A DNA stretch of 64,000 nt from Stratiformator vulcanicus. GTDB taxonomy: Bacteria; Planctomycetota; Planctomycetia; Planctomycetales; Planctomycetaceae. The DNA lies in the NCBI RefSeq assembly GCF_007744515.1, contig NZ_CP036268.1, positions 1,064,529 to 1,128,528 on the forward strand, given 5' to 3'. This document shows positions 16,482 through 24,257 of this stretch, in pieces (within the stretch, counting starts at the first letter, position 1; each line of letters begins with the position of its first letter). Made by a program: the position numbers and the translations under genes. The notes under the pieces are model-generated. The model did no database searches and was not told the DNA's origin. It worked only from the letters and a program-made list of their open reading frames with translations.

Positions 16482-17399
16482 TTATTTGCCGAGCGAAGCC
16501 ATCACCTGGTCCGTGATCGCCTGCACGAGTGCGTCTTGGTCGACGCTGCCCGCTGCGGCGAGTCCGTCCGGCGTTTGGCAGCCGTTCGGGGCACAACCGG
16601 GTTCGTTGGAATAACCGGGGTATTGCGGCGGGGCATTAAACGCCGAGGTCTGCGGCAGATTCTCTTTATAGCCTTCACGGAACGCGCTGTTGCCACACAG
16701 GTCGCAGTCTTCGGCGTGGAATCGAGGATCGTCGAAGCCGAGCTTCTTCTTGAGGTCGATCAATTCTCGTGATTTTTCCTCGTTGAGATATTCGATCGGC
16801 TTGCCGAGCTGTTTCGTCAGAATCAGCATGCGGCAATACGCGTCGAGAATCTCGGTCTTCCAATAGGCTTCTTCGACGTTCTTTCCGAAACTGACGGTTC
16901 CGTGGTTCTTAAGAATCACACAACTGGTGCCCTTTAAGAATGGGACAGGTGTGTTAGCGAAGTCTTGCCCGCCTGGCGTCTCGTATGGCGCAATCGGGAC
17001 CTCGCCCATGAAGACTTCGATTTCCGGCAGAATACATTGCGGGATCGGTTCACCGGCGATGGCGAAGGCCGTCGCGTGCGGCGGGTGACAATGCACGACC
17101 GACTTCACGTCGGGCCGCTCCTTCATGATTGCCAGGTGCAGCAGGACCTCGCTCGTCCGCTTCCGCTTACCCGCGATCTGATTGCCTTCCATGTCGACGG
17201 CGCAGATGTCGTCCGGAGTCATGAACCCCTTACAGATCATCGTCGGCGAGCAAAGTACTTCGTTTTCGCCGACGCGAATCGTGATGTTCCCGTCATTGGC
17301 TGCCGCGAAACCTTTGTTGTAAACCCGGCGGCCGATTTCGCAGATGTCTTCTTTGAGCTTGCGGTCATTAATACCGCTGTTCCAACGATTGGTCGACAT
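16482..17399 (-). CDS. BMC-associated class II aldolase (fuculose/rhamnulose-1-phosphate type)
   Basis: The protein has 305 residues from ATG 17399, with AAGGA nine bases upstream (a GTG two codons earlier is less likely). The aldolase domain covers residues 10-215. Zinc ligands are in HCHPPH (His103, His105) and KNHG (His166), and the catalytic acid is probably Glu84. After it comes an extension of about 80 residues with 'CDLCGN' and 'CAPNGC' cysteine pairs. The final helix, DQDALVQAITDQVMASLGK, looks like an encapsulation peptide. In PV-type compartments this enzyme cleaves L-fuculose- or L-rhamnulose-1-phosphate into DHAP and lactaldehyde. It is the signature enzyme of the operon, 31 bases after a BMC-P gene. 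Confidence 0.92.
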   Translation of the reverse strand: MSTNRWNSGINDRKLKEDICEIGRRVYNKGFAAANDGNITIRVGENEVLCSPTMICKGFMTPDDICAVDMEGNQIAGKRKRTSEVLLHLAIMKERPDVKSVVHCHPPHATAFAIAGEPIPQCILPEIEVFMGEVPIAPYETPGGQDFANTPVPFLKGTSCVILKNHGTVSFGKNVEEAYWKTEILDAYCRMLILTKQLGKPIEYLNEEKSRELIDLKKKLGFDDPRFHAEDCDLCGNSAFREGYKENLPQTSAFNAPPQYPGYSNEPGCAPNGCQTPDGLAAAGSVDQDALVQAITDQVMASLGK

Positions 17400-17430
17400 G
17401 GTCACTTATCCTTGAAAGAGGTCTTAATTA

Positions 17431-17715
17431 CTAGGAGTCGATCTCGATCGCGTCGAGAATCGCAGCGTTGTAAGCATCGATCGGTTTGATTGCCGGCTGA
17501 AACGGAGCCGCCGCTTCGGGGCCCTCGGCGATCGCGACAAGCGATCCGAGATCCGCCCCAAGTTCGTCGTACAGGGCAAACGGTTCTCCGCGGCCTGCCG
17601 AATCACCGTTGAGGCCCCGTCGATCGAGCGGCGCCACCAACCGCCATCGTCCGGTCGATAAGTCCGGATGAGCCGTCGCGAGCGTCACGGTTCCGATGAT
17701 CTCTCCGATTTTCAT
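17431..17715 (-). CDS. BMC-P shell vertex protein (EutN/CcmL family)
   Basis: The protein has 94 residues and is a single EutN/CcmL (Pfam BMC-P) domain. It begins MKIGEIIGTVTLATAHPDLS, then has the characteristic 'LVAPLD', 'LYDELGADLGSLVAIAEG' and a C-terminal helix/strand 'AIKPIDAYNAAILDAIEI'. BMC-P proteins form pentamers that cap the vertices of the icosahedral shell. This is one of three BMC-P genes in the locus. Its start overlaps the stop of the unknown EP-bearing gene at 17712 by four bases, so the two are translationally coupled. Confidence 0.93.
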   Translation of the reverse strand: MKIGEIIGTVTLATAHPDLSTGRWRLVAPLDRRGLNGDSAGRGEPFALYDELGADLGSLVAIAEGPEAAAPFQPAIKPIDAYNAAILDAIEIDS

Positions 17716-18416
17716 GACGTCTCCTTACGTCGCCCCGAAGCCGCACGCGATACAATCGCGTTCAAGATCTGTCCGAAGCGGAAGGCCTGAAGTTCCGTGA
17801 CCGCCCAGTAATTCGGATTTAATTGACGCGTCACGCGGTCGACTTGATCTGGATCAGTCGCCACGCAACCGCGGATTCCGCGTGAACGATTGGCCCGACA
17901 TGCCGCGACTTCTGGTTCGTTTGTGATGACGATCGCCCCATCGGCGGCGCCGCGGAGCAATTCAGCCGTCGCGTGATCGGTCGCTTCGGCGGGGCACCCG
18001 ACAAGTTCGCGACGAAATGCCATTTTGCTGTTTTTAATCACGCGGTCGCTGACCGAGAGCCCCGATTTCGTGACCGAGACAGGATAGAACAACCAACGAC
18101 CTGCCCCGCCCTCGGATTCAGCTGGCTGCACAGTAGTGGAAGCGCGAACCCAGTCGACGTGATTTCTCTTAAGGAAGTCTTTGGCCGAAGGTGTCAACAG
18201 ACTCCTGTCGCCGATTTTGAGAACGTTTTTTCGCTCCCATTGCTTTTCAAGAACGCTTTCGGTGATGACGGCGGCGTCAATCGTGATCGCGGGCGCCTTT
18301 TCGGCGGATTGCGGCACCGGCGTAGCGTCACCCTTCGCACTCGCCTTTAATTGGCTGAGTACGGCGGCGACAATATCGTCGATGACTTTTGATTCGCTCA
18401 CTGAAATCTGCGTCAA
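17712..18416 (-). CDS. Unknown BMC cargo-like protein with N-terminal encapsulation-peptide-like helix
   Basis: The protein has 234 residues. No ATG is available: the first start is TTG 18416, and GTG 18401 is an alternative. Residues 6-24 (VSESKVIDDIVAAVLSQLK) form an amphipathic helix joined by an Ala/Pro linker, as in the other cargo enzymes of the locus. Residues 73-90 (LLTPSAKDFLKRNHVDWV) resemble a short motif near the N terminus of some ethanolamine-utilisation proteins (EutT/EutQ type). Residues 150-225, with 'GAIVITNEPEVAACRANRSR' then 'GIRGCVATDPDQVDRVTRQL', recall the sugar-phosphate isomerase RpiB/LacA fold, but its GTGxG catalytic loop is absent. It is coupled to the BMC-P gene at 17431. 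Function unknown. Confidence 0.8.
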   Translation of the reverse strand: MTQISVSESKVIDDIVAAVLSQLKASAKGDATPVPQSAEKAPAITIDAAVITESVLEKQWERKNVLKIGDRSLLTPSAKDFLKRNHVDWVRASTTVQPAESEGGAGRWLFYPVSVTKSGLSVSDRVIKNSKMAFRRELVGCPAEATDHATAELLRGAADGAIVITNEPEVAACRANRSRGIRGCVATDPDQVDRVTRQLNPNYWAVTELQAFRFGQILNAIVSRAASGRRKETS

Positions 18417-18439
18417 AACTGTCTTAGTCGTGAAAAATA

Positions 18440-18697
18440 TTAATCGTCGAGAATACCGATCACCGCCCAGCGGACCGGCGTTGACTTGTCACCGATCATC
18501 TCGCGGACGCTCCCGCCGTCTGACGTTAAGATCACTTTGTCGCCACGTCCGGCGCCGAGTTGGTCGATCGCGATTAACGGCGGCCCATCATCGCCGCCAT
18601 CTGCGAGCAGTGGCTGCGTGATGAGTAACTTCCAACCCTTTAAGGTCGGGTGTTTCGTGGTGGCTCTTGTCGAACCGAGTACCAGAGCGGCTTGCAT
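18440..18697 (-). CDS. BMC-P shell vertex protein (EutN/CcmL family)
   Basis: The protein has 85 residues. A single EutN/CcmL domain starts MQAALVLGSTRATTKHPTLK and contains 'GWKLLITQPLL', 'LIAIDQLGAGRGDKVILTSD', 'GGSVREMI' and the terminal 'PVRWAVIGILDD', a near-textbook pentamer protein. It lies 9 bases after the aldehyde dehydrogenase stop and 23 bases before the unknown cargo-like gene. Three different BMC-P proteins in one locus are typical of PV-type compartments. Confidence 0.95.
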   Translation of the reverse strand: MQAALVLGSTRATTKHPTLKGWKLLITQPLLADGGDDGPPLIAIDQLGAGRGDKVILTSDGGSVREMIGDKSTPVRWAVIGILDD

Positions 18698-18706
18698 ATT
18701 GAACCT

Positions 18707-20134
18707 TTATAAGATCCTCAGTTCGTCGCTCATGCTCATCCGTCGCTGACGGGTGAACGTCATCGGGGTCGTCACTCCCTCTCCAGTGGGTGTCGCGATG
18801 CTGTAGCTGAGATAACCTTCCCCCCCGACTCCAAGGCCTGCCGTCGATGGTCCGTTTACACAGAACAGGGTCGTGTTCATCACCCGGCCCATCTCCGCGA
18901 TCACATCGAGGTTCTTGCTGTGCACAATCGCCGTGTGCCGGAATCCGTGTTCGAATTGCTCGCACAGTTTGATGCCTTCGGCGGTATCACGGCAGCGGAC
19001 GATCGGCACGAAGGGCATCATTTGCTCTTCGGGCACGAAAGGATTGTTGACATCGGTTTCGCCGACGAGCAGTTGTGTATTGGCCGGTACAGAGAGACCG
19101 ATCGCCGCAGCAAGTACCGCCGGGTCTTTGCCGACGTATTGCTTCTTAACGTGGTAATGATCGCTCGCATCCTTCGGAGGATCGAAAGCGACCGCGGTTA
19201 ATTTAGCGACCTGATCGGCGTTTAATCGGAATGCACCGTGTCGACCGAACGCTTCCATCAGTGAATTAAAGACGCCGTCAACGACGAAGACTTCTTTCTC
19301 ACCGATACACAATAGATTGTTGTCGTAGGCCGCCCCGGCAATAATTGACTTTGCCGCTTTTTCGATATCGGCTGTGTCATCAACGAGCACGGGGGGATTT
19401 CCGGGACCGGCGACGATCGCCCGCTTGCGTGTCCCCAAAGCAGCTCTTGCGACGGCCGGACCGCCGGTGACGACCAGCAGCGGAATGTCGCGGTGCTCGA
19501 AAATGGCCTGAGCCGATTCGATCGTCGGATTGCCGATGATCGTAATCACATTGGTCAGGCCGGTTTCTTCGTAGATCGCTTTATTGAATCGGCGAACCCC
19601 CTCGCAGGCGATGTTCTTGCCCGACGGATGTGGGTTGAATACGACCGAATTACCCGCTGCCACCATGTTAATAACATTGCCCGCCAATGTTGGCAGCGAA
19701 TGGGTCACGGGGGTAATTGCACCGATCACGCCAAACGGGGCGTATTCAATGATCGTTGTCCCGCCCGATCCGGTCAGGGCTTCCGGCTTCAAATAGGCAA
19801 CGCCGAGAACATCTTGAACGATCTTCAGCTTCTCGATTTTGTGATCAAGGCGCCCGACCTGCGTCTCCTCAAGCTCTAGTCGACCCAGTTCTTCGGCCTG
19901 ATCGTTGCAAATCTGCTTGATGATTCGCTCGACCGCTTTGCGAGCGTCGGTGCCGGCCTTCGTTAATTGATGAAAACCGTCGGTCGCGGCAACGACCGCA
20001 TCGTCGACATTCTGAAAGACGCCCCAGTCACCATTATCGGCTGACCCGTTGACGTGACCGTTCGCGGGAATCTTGCCGAGCTTCGACAGGACTTCTTGAA
20101 CGACGGTGCGGATGGCTTGTTCGTTGGCATTCAT
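18707..20134 (-). CDS. CoA-acylating aldehyde dehydrogenase of the BMC (PduP-like)
   Basis: The protein has 475 residues. Residues 2-20 ([20 protein letters not shown]) form an amphipathic helix followed by a flexible Gly/Asn linker, the usual N-terminal encapsulation peptide of PduP/EutE-type enzymes. The body is an aldehyde dehydrogenase with '[20 protein letters not shown]', '[11 protein letters not shown]', '[13 protein letters not shown]' and the catalytic cysteine in '[16 protein letters not shown]'. It is expected to convert lactaldehyde to lactyl-CoA with NAD+ inside the shell, passing product to the PduL phosphotransacylase. It sits between a membrane-protein gene and a BMC-P gene. 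Confidence 0.93.
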   Translation of the reverse strand: MNANEQAIRTVVQEVLSKLGKIPANGHVNGSADNGDWGVFQNVDDAVVAATDGFHQLTKAGTDARKAVERIIKQICNDQAEELGRLELEETQVGRLDHKIEKLKIVQDVLGVAYLKPEALTGSGGTTIIEYAPFGVIGAITPVTHSLPTLAGNVINMVAAGNSVVFNPHPSGKNIACEGVRRFNKAIYEETGLTNVITIIGNPTIESAQAIFEHRDIPLLVVTGGPAVARAALGTRKRAIVAGPGNPPVLVDDTADIEKAAKSIIAGAAYDNNLLCIGEKEVFVVDGVFNSLMEAFGRHGAFRLNADQVAKLTAVAFDPPKDASDHYHVKKQYVGKDPAVLAAAIGLSVPANTQLLVGETDVNNPFVPEEQMMPFVPIVRCRDTAEGIKLCEQFEHGFRHTAIVHSKNLDVIAEMGRVMNTTLFCVNGPSTAGLGVGGEGYLSYSIATPTGEGVTTPMTFTRQRRMSMSDELRIL

Positions 20135-20149
20135 ATAATTAGCGCGATA

Positions 20150-20707
20150 TTAATTGAAGGAAGGAAATCCATCGTCGTTCGTCGCCTCGAGTTCGAGGCG
20201 TTGTCGGACCCAAGTAGCGACGGCAGCGCGAGACGGAAATGTGGCGGCCATCGTCATTAACAGCACTGCGACCACCACATAAGAGACCCACTGTCCCTCA
20301 ACGATATAGGCGATAAGATTAAAGAAGGCTCCGCCTTCGAGCATCGCGAACCAGATAATCATCCTCGACTGGTATAGAAACAGTGCCTGCACGATGTTCT
20401 CAGGCACAGTCTGCGGTGGTGTCTGACTGCTTTCCGTCGTCACCGGTTTCTTAATTTGCGCGGTCACGACCGCAGCCGAAATGGCCAGCAGGATCGCGAA
20501 GCCTGCTCCGACAATCGTCAGCACCGGCACCCCGTCTTCCGCTGCCTGTGCATCGTCGTTGGCCTTTTCGCCGCCCGCGACGACGAAGGCGATGGCGGCG
20601 AAACTGATCACGCCGGCCATCAATCCGCCCGCAATGATCTGCATTGTCGCGACGACGCCGCCGAACCACTGCCTGCTTTCGTCATCACTCAGATGATCTT
20701 CAATCAT
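20150..20707 (-). CDS. Membrane protein embedded in the BMC operon
   Basis: The protein has 185 residues and no recognised family. Hydrophobic segments at about residues 18-45, 63-84, 108-135 and 138-155 suggest four membrane spans, with an acidic loop (about 47-60) and a Thr/Pro/Gln-rich loop (about 88-103). The C-terminal 25 residues are soluble and charged. Its ATG overlaps the stop of the BMC-P gene at 20704 by four bases, and the aldehyde dehydrogenase starts 16 bases after its stop, so it is a genuine member of the operon. No transport-family motif is visible. A role in substrate entry or membrane contact is speculation. Confidence 0.75.
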   Translation of the reverse strand: MIEDHLSDDESRQWFGGVVATMQIIAGGLMAGVISFAAIAFVVAGGEKANDDAQAAEDGVPVLTIVGAGFAILLAISAAVVTAQIKKPVTTESSQTPPQTVPENIVQALFLYQSRMIIWFAMLEGGAFFNLIAYIVEGQWVSYVVVAVLLMTMAATFPSRAAVATWVRQRLELEATNDDGFPSFN

Positions 20708-21045
20708 CCCTCGCCCTCCTGGCCGTCGCTGTCAGGACCGTCCTTTGTAAAGACCGTTTTCCCATGCACGCTAACGCGATCGACAATGCCGACGACAGCC
20801 GCGTCAACAGGTAATGTCTTCGTTTCCGGCGTATAACGTGCGCTCGATCCTTGAACGAGAAACACAACCTCGCCTTCGCCCGCCCCGACCGTATCGACGG
20901 CCAGAAACGTCCGCCCCGTCGGCTGCAGGTCGCTCGCGTCGGTTTCATTCACGCGTAGCGGCTCCACGACCAGTAATTTCTGGCCTTTCATAACGTCGAC
21001 TTTGTGAGTCGAAACGACGCTGCCGGTAACGCGTGCTAGAAACAT
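20704..21045 (-). CDS. BMC-P shell vertex protein with C-terminal extension
   Basis: The protein has 113 residues. The EutN/CcmL domain (1-98) starts MFLARVTGSVVSTHKVDVMK and includes 'GQKLLVVEPL', 'FLAVDTVGAGEGEVVFLVQG' and 'DAAVVGIVDRV'. An acidic tail with a DGPDSDGQEGEG ending extends beyond the usual fold. It is coupled to the downstream membrane protein by an ATGA overlap. Upstream lies the inserted four-helix-bundle gene with its flanking repeats, which now separates this gene from acetate kinase. Confidence 0.94.
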   Translation of the reverse strand: MFLARVTGSVVSTHKVDVMKGQKLLVVEPLRVNETDASDLQPTGRTFLAVDTVGAGEGEVVFLVQGSSARYTPETKTLPVDAAVVGIVDRVSVHGKTVFTKDGPDSDGQEGEG

Positions 21046-21051
21046 GATTTA

Positions 21052-21080
21052 GTCTAGAGTCGAGAGTCGAGAGTCGAGTG
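21052..21080. repeat. TCGAGAGTCGAG-type repeat, left flank of the four-helix-bundle gene
   Basis: Three tandem GAGTCGA units lie immediately after the four-helix-bundle stop and before the BMC-P start. An inverted, slightly diverged version lies on the other side of the same gene at 21469-21495. The family also occurs at 37271-37343 and 42294-42365. Confidence 0.7.
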
Positions 21081-21085
21081 CGGCG

Positions 21086-21451
21086 TCAGCCGTCACCTTT
21101 GGTAGTCAGGCTGCCCTTAAGTCCGCTCAGCATCTTTGCAAGCTCTTCGGCTTGCCGATAAAGAGAATCATATTTGTTCTGGCTGAGAAATTGTTGGCGA
21201 GACGCGATTGTCAAATGAGAAATCGATTCCATGAGTGAGCCATATGCAATTTGAACAAATCTTGAGAAGTCCTGGTCAGTTGTTCGTCCGCTGCCTTCAG
21301 CAATATTCGCCGAAACGGAAATCGCAGATCGACGAGTTTGACTTGTCAGGCCGAATCGCTCGTCAGGCGGAAAGGAACGCGTCGCCGCGTACACTTCGTC
21401 GGCGTAAGCAACTGCTTTCTGCCAAACTGACAATTTCTCGAATCGGAACAC
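21086..21451 (-). CDS. Four-helix-bundle protein (23S rRNA intervening-sequence/S23 type)
   Basis: The protein has 121 residues. It shows the family's signature order: 'FEKLSVWQKAVAYADEVYAA', 'FPPDERFGLTSQTRRSAISV', 'SANIAEGSGR', 'FSRFVQIAYGSLMESISHL' and a closing 'QAEELAKMLSGL'. This family (TIGR02436/S23) forms pentameric four-helix bundles; its function is unclear, and some members are encoded in intervening sequences of 23S rRNA. Here it sits in the middle of the BMC operon, between acetate kinase (9 bases away) and a BMC-P gene, with TCGAGAGTCGAG-type repeats on both sides. That arrangement looks like a later insertion. Confidence 0.9.
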   Translation of the reverse strand: MFRFEKLSVWQKAVAYADEVYAATRSFPPDERFGLTSQTRRSAISVSANIAEGSGRTTDQDFSRFVQIAYGSLMESISHLTIASRQQFLSQNKYDSLYRQAEELAKMLSGLKGSLTTKGDG

Positions 21452-21460
21452 ACTATTTCC

Positions 21461-22675
21461 CTACTGCCCTGGACTCTCGACACTCGACACTCGACTAACA
21501 GCATCAGCCGTCTGTCTCGCGACGATGATTTCTTCGTTAGTTGGGATCGTCCAGACTTGAACCGTGCTGTCGTCGCTTGAGATGACCGCTTCGCCTGTGG
21601 CGGTGCGGTTTTTCTGCTTGTCGATTTTTAAGCCGGCCCAATCCATCTGGTTGCAGACGCCGGCGCGAACGAGCTTGCTGTTCTCGCCAATGCCGCCTGT
21701 GAAGACGACGGCATCGCAGCCGCCCAGCAGAGCGAAGTAGCCGCCGAGGTAGCGTCGGATTTCCGCGACGTAGGTCTTAATCGCGAGGCCGGCTGATTCG
21801 TGTCCTTTAGCCGCTGCCTCTTCAAGGTCGCGTAGGTCAGTGCTTAAACCGTTGCTGAGTCCGTAAAGACCGCCTTTTGACGACAGGTCTTTGAGGATAT
21901 CTTCAAGTGACTTGCCGGTGCGGCGGATCAAGTACGGCAGCGCGAAGGGATCGAAGTCGCCGACGCGGTTATTTTGCGGAAGCCCCGTTTGCGGCGTCAT
22001 GCCCATTGAAGCCGCCTTCGATTGCCCTGCGTCGATGGCGCAGAGTGAACTGCTTCCGCCGAGGTGGCACGACACAACCTTCAGGTCGTCTCGCCCTGTC
22101 AGTTCGGCGACACGCCCTGCGATATAACGGTGACTCGCGCCGTGGAAACCCCACTTCTTAATTCCGTGTTCACGCTCCCAATTACGAGGGATCGCGTAGC
22201 TGCGATTCTCCGGCGGGATCGTTTCATGAAATGCTGTTTCCAAGGCCGCGACGAGCGGAATCTGCGGGAACGCTTCACGCAGTTGTCGCATCGCTTTCAC
22301 GTAAGGCGGATTATGGGCCGGTGCGATGTCGAATAGTTCCTGCATTACGCTTAGCAGTTCGTCATCAACAATTCGCACGCCGCTTAAGTGCGCGGCGTGG
22401 ACGGCTTTAAAACCGATTGCCGAGACTTCATCGACCGATTTCAGACACCCGTAATTGTCGTCAGTCAATTGATCCAGGCATAGCTGGACGGCAGCGGCAT
22501 GATCGGCAATCGCCTGATCGACCTCATGTTCTTGATCGCCGATTTCGACGAAACAATGGCTCGACTCCTGACCGATCCGATCGATACCGCCGCGGGCGAG
22601 CTGACGCCCTTCCGGCAGATCGAACAGACGATACTTAAAGCTCGTCGATCCAAGATTTGCGACCAAAACCTTCAT
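21461..22675 (-). CDS. ackA: Acetate kinase (acyl-phosphate kinase) of the BMC locus
   Basis: The protein has 404 residues and is an ASKHA-family kinase. Motifs are the N-terminal '[19 protein letters not shown]', '[13 protein letters not shown]', 'HGASHRYIA', '[16 protein letters not shown]', '[13 protein letters not shown]' and the near-C-terminal '[19 protein letters not shown]'. It transfers phosphate from lactyl- or acetyl-phosphate to ADP, the ATP-yielding last step after PduL. The family's usual length is about 400. The final 11 residues are encoded by a TCGAGTGTCGAG-type repeat and do not resemble the normal C terminus. It lies about 95 bases after a BMC-H gene. Confidence 0.93.
   Translation of the reverse strand: MKVLVANLGSTSFKYRLFDLPEGRQLARGGIDRIGQESSHCFVEIGDQEHEVDQAIADHAAAVQLCLDQLTDDNYGCLKSVDEVSAIGFKAVHAAHLSGVRIVDDELLSVMQELFDIAPAHNPPYVKAMRQLREAFPQIPLVAALETAFHETIPPENRSYAIPRNWEREHGIKKWGFHGASHRYIAGRVAELTGRDDLKVVSCHLGGSSSLCAIDAGQSKAASMGMTPQTGLPQNNRVGDFDPFALPYLIRRTGKSLEDILKDLSSKGGLYGLSNGLSTDLRDLEEAAAKGHESAGLAIKTYVAEIRRYLGGYFALLGGCDAVVFTGGIGENSKLVRAGVCNQMDWAGLKIDKQKNRTATGEAVISSDDSTVQVWTIPTNEEIIVARQTADAVSRVSSVESPGQ
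21469..21495. repeat. TCGAGAGTCGAG-type repeat, right flank, overlapping the end of acetate kinase
   Basis: ACTCTCGACACTCGACACTC is the inverted counterpart of the repeat at 21052-21080. It lies inside the coding region of acetate kinase and supplies its last residues ([11 protein letters not shown]) and stop codon. This suggests that insertion replaced the original C terminus. Confidence 0.7.
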
Positions 22676-22770
22676 CAGGCCTCCGCCTGTTTGTGCCTGC
22701 GGCAGCGGGGGAGCGGCGCGCTGAGATGCTGGCTCAGATTGTGCCGGCCCACCGGGTGCTGCCGGTGGGC

Positions 22771-23037
22771 TTAGATGAAATTTGCCATCAGGCCGTCGGT
22801 CGGTCGCGGAATCAGATGCGCGCTGACGAGTTCGCCAACGGCACTGGCCCGCTCGGCTCCGGCGTCGACGGCTGCGCGGACGCTACCGACATCGCCTTGG
22901 ACGACGGTCGTCACATAGGCGCCGCCGATTTGGACCTGCTTGACGAGCGTGACGTTGGCGGCCTTGAGCATGGCATCGGCCGCTTCGATTTGAGCGGTCA
23001 GGCCTTTGGTTTCGATCAATCCGATCGCTTCGTTCAT
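22771..23037 (-). CDS. BMC-H shell hexamer protein
   Basis: The protein has 88 residues and is a single canonical BMC domain: '[20 protein letters not shown]', '[20 protein letters not shown]', '[20 protein letters not shown]' and the C-terminal '[14 protein letters not shown]'. BMC-H proteins form hexamers that tile the shell facets, with a central pore at the loop after the second strand (QIGGAY here). Together with the second copy upstream it should make most of the shell. It is separated from the second BMC-H by 52 bases. Confidence 0.96.
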   Translation of the reverse strand: MNEAIGLIETKGLTAQIEAADAMLKAANVTLVKQVQIGGAYVTTVVQGDVGSVRAAVDAGAERASAVGELVSAHLIPRPTDGLMANFI

Positions 23038-23089
23038 TGGATTAAGTCTTTATAGAGATTGAATGAGTCAAATCAGACGACCGAGCCGA

Positions 23090-23392
23090 CTAAGCCTGCC
23101 CGCCGGAGGACGCACGCTGCGGAAGGACGGAGGCGAGTTCTTCGTGCGGGCGAGGAATGACCTGCACGCTGACGACTTCGCCAATTTTGCTGGCGGCGGT
23201 CGCGCCGGCATCGACGGCTGCCTTTACAGCGGCGACGTCACCGACGACAAAAGCCGTGACCAGGCCGCTGCCGACCTTTTCCCAGCCCACCATTTCCACG
23301 TTCGCGGCTTTGAGCATTGCATCAGCCGCTTCGATCAGACAGACGAGACCTTTCGTCTCGACCATTCCCAGTGCTTCCATCGACTTTGCCAT
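23090..23392 (-). CDS. BMC-H shell hexamer protein
   Basis: The protein has 100 residues with a BMC domain: '[20 protein letters not shown]', '[20 protein letters not shown]', '[20 protein letters not shown]' and '[13 protein letters not shown]'. The presumed pore loop (KVGSGL) differs from that of the neighbouring copy (QIGGAY), so the two hexamers may differ in permeability. The C terminus has a short Ser/Gly-rich tail (ASSGGQA). The gap of about 117 bases to the PduL gene contains a small hairpin repeat. Confidence 0.96.
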   Translation of the reverse strand: MAKSMEALGMVETKGLVCLIEAADAMLKAANVEMVGWEKVGSGLVTAFVVGDVAAVKAAVDAGATAASKIGEVVSVQVIPRPHEELASVLPQRASSGGQA

Positions 23393-23477
23393 TTCAGTAG
23401 TTCCCCGAGGTTCGAGTTTTTTAAAGAGCTGCCCGTATTAAGTAGACAGCGATCAGCCAGAAATAGTGGTCTCTTGG

Positions 23478-23502
23478 TGCTGCCAGCAAATCGCTGACAG
23501 CC
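23478..23502. repeat. Small inverted repeat of the AGCTGTCAGC type
   Basis: GCTGCCAGC and GCTGACAGC form an 8-of-9 bp hairpin around AAATC, between the PduL and BMC-H genes. It resembles the repeats at 39001-39031 and 40408-40440. Within a polycistronic message it could act as a processing or stability element. Confidence 0.45.
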
Positions 23503-23509
23503 GGTCGCT

Positions 23510-24214
23510 TTAATGACTGCATTGGCACGGGGCCGGTTGAATCAATTCGACGCGCGTGGCGTTGACAAGATCAATCGCGTTGCCTTCGTCGGTATCAAGA
23601 TGCACTTCCAGTTTAATTTTCTCGCCGGCGCGAACGACCATGTCTTCGAGGACGGTCGTGCAGCCAGGGGATTCGACACGCAGGTGCATCTTGTCGCCGT
23701 TTTGAACGCCGTAGTGTGCGAGGTCGGCGGGCCCCATGTGCACGTGACGCATGGCCCGAATGACACCCTGCTTTAACTCAACGACTCCCTTCGGCCCGAC
23801 CAAAATGCAGGGAGCGCTGCCTTCGACATCGCCGCTGATTCGGACCGGGATATCAATGCCGAGGGAGATGGAGTCGGTGAAGGCAAGTTCGACCTGAGAG
23901 TCGCCACGGCAGGGGCCGAGGACACGGACGTTGGGAATCATCCGCTTGCGCGGCCCAACGACCATGACGGTCTCTTCCGCCGCGTAGTAGCCGTCTTGAT
24001 AAAGGTCTTTTTGGGGCGTCAGGTCGTCTTTGCCGAAGAGAATTTGCACGTGCTCAGTCGTCAGGTGACAGTGCCGGGCGGAGATGTTCACGACGAGCGG
24101 ATTCGCTGCTCCGGGAGCGGCGGCCGCTGGTGTGGCGCCGTTGAGTTTCTTCGCGAGAATATCGCGGACGACGCGTTCGACATCCGGGCGATTCAGTGCG
24201 GCGAGTTGATTCAT
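23510..24214 (-). CDS. pduL: PduL-type phosphotransacylase
   Basis: The protein has 234 residues. The N-terminal helix ([19 protein letters not shown], about residues 8-26) plus an Ala/Pro-rich linker matches an encapsulation peptide. The PduL domain has its two zinc-binding HxH motifs, '[10 protein letters not shown]' and '[16 protein letters not shown]', along with '[20 protein letters not shown]', '[15 protein letters not shown]' and '[11 protein letters not shown]'. It converts lactyl-CoA (or acetyl-CoA) to the acyl-phosphate and frees CoA for the aldehyde dehydrogenase inside the shell. It is the first structural gene after the regulator, 43 bases downstream. Confidence 0.95.
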   Translation of the reverse strand: MNQLAALNRPDVERVVRDILAKKLNGATPAAAAPGAANPLVVNISARHCHLTTEHVQILFGKDDLTPQKDLYQDGYYAAEETVMVVGPRKRMIPNVRVLGPCRGDSQVELAFTDSISLGIDIPVRISGDVEGSAPCILVGPKGVVELKQGVIRAMRHVHMGPADLAHYGVQNGDKMHLRVESPGCTTVLEDMVVRAGEKIKLEVHLDTDEGNAIDLVNATRVELIQPAPCQCSH

Positions 24215-24257
24215 CGGGAAAGCTTCGGGTGGTTGCGTGTGCTGAATACGGTCTTAA

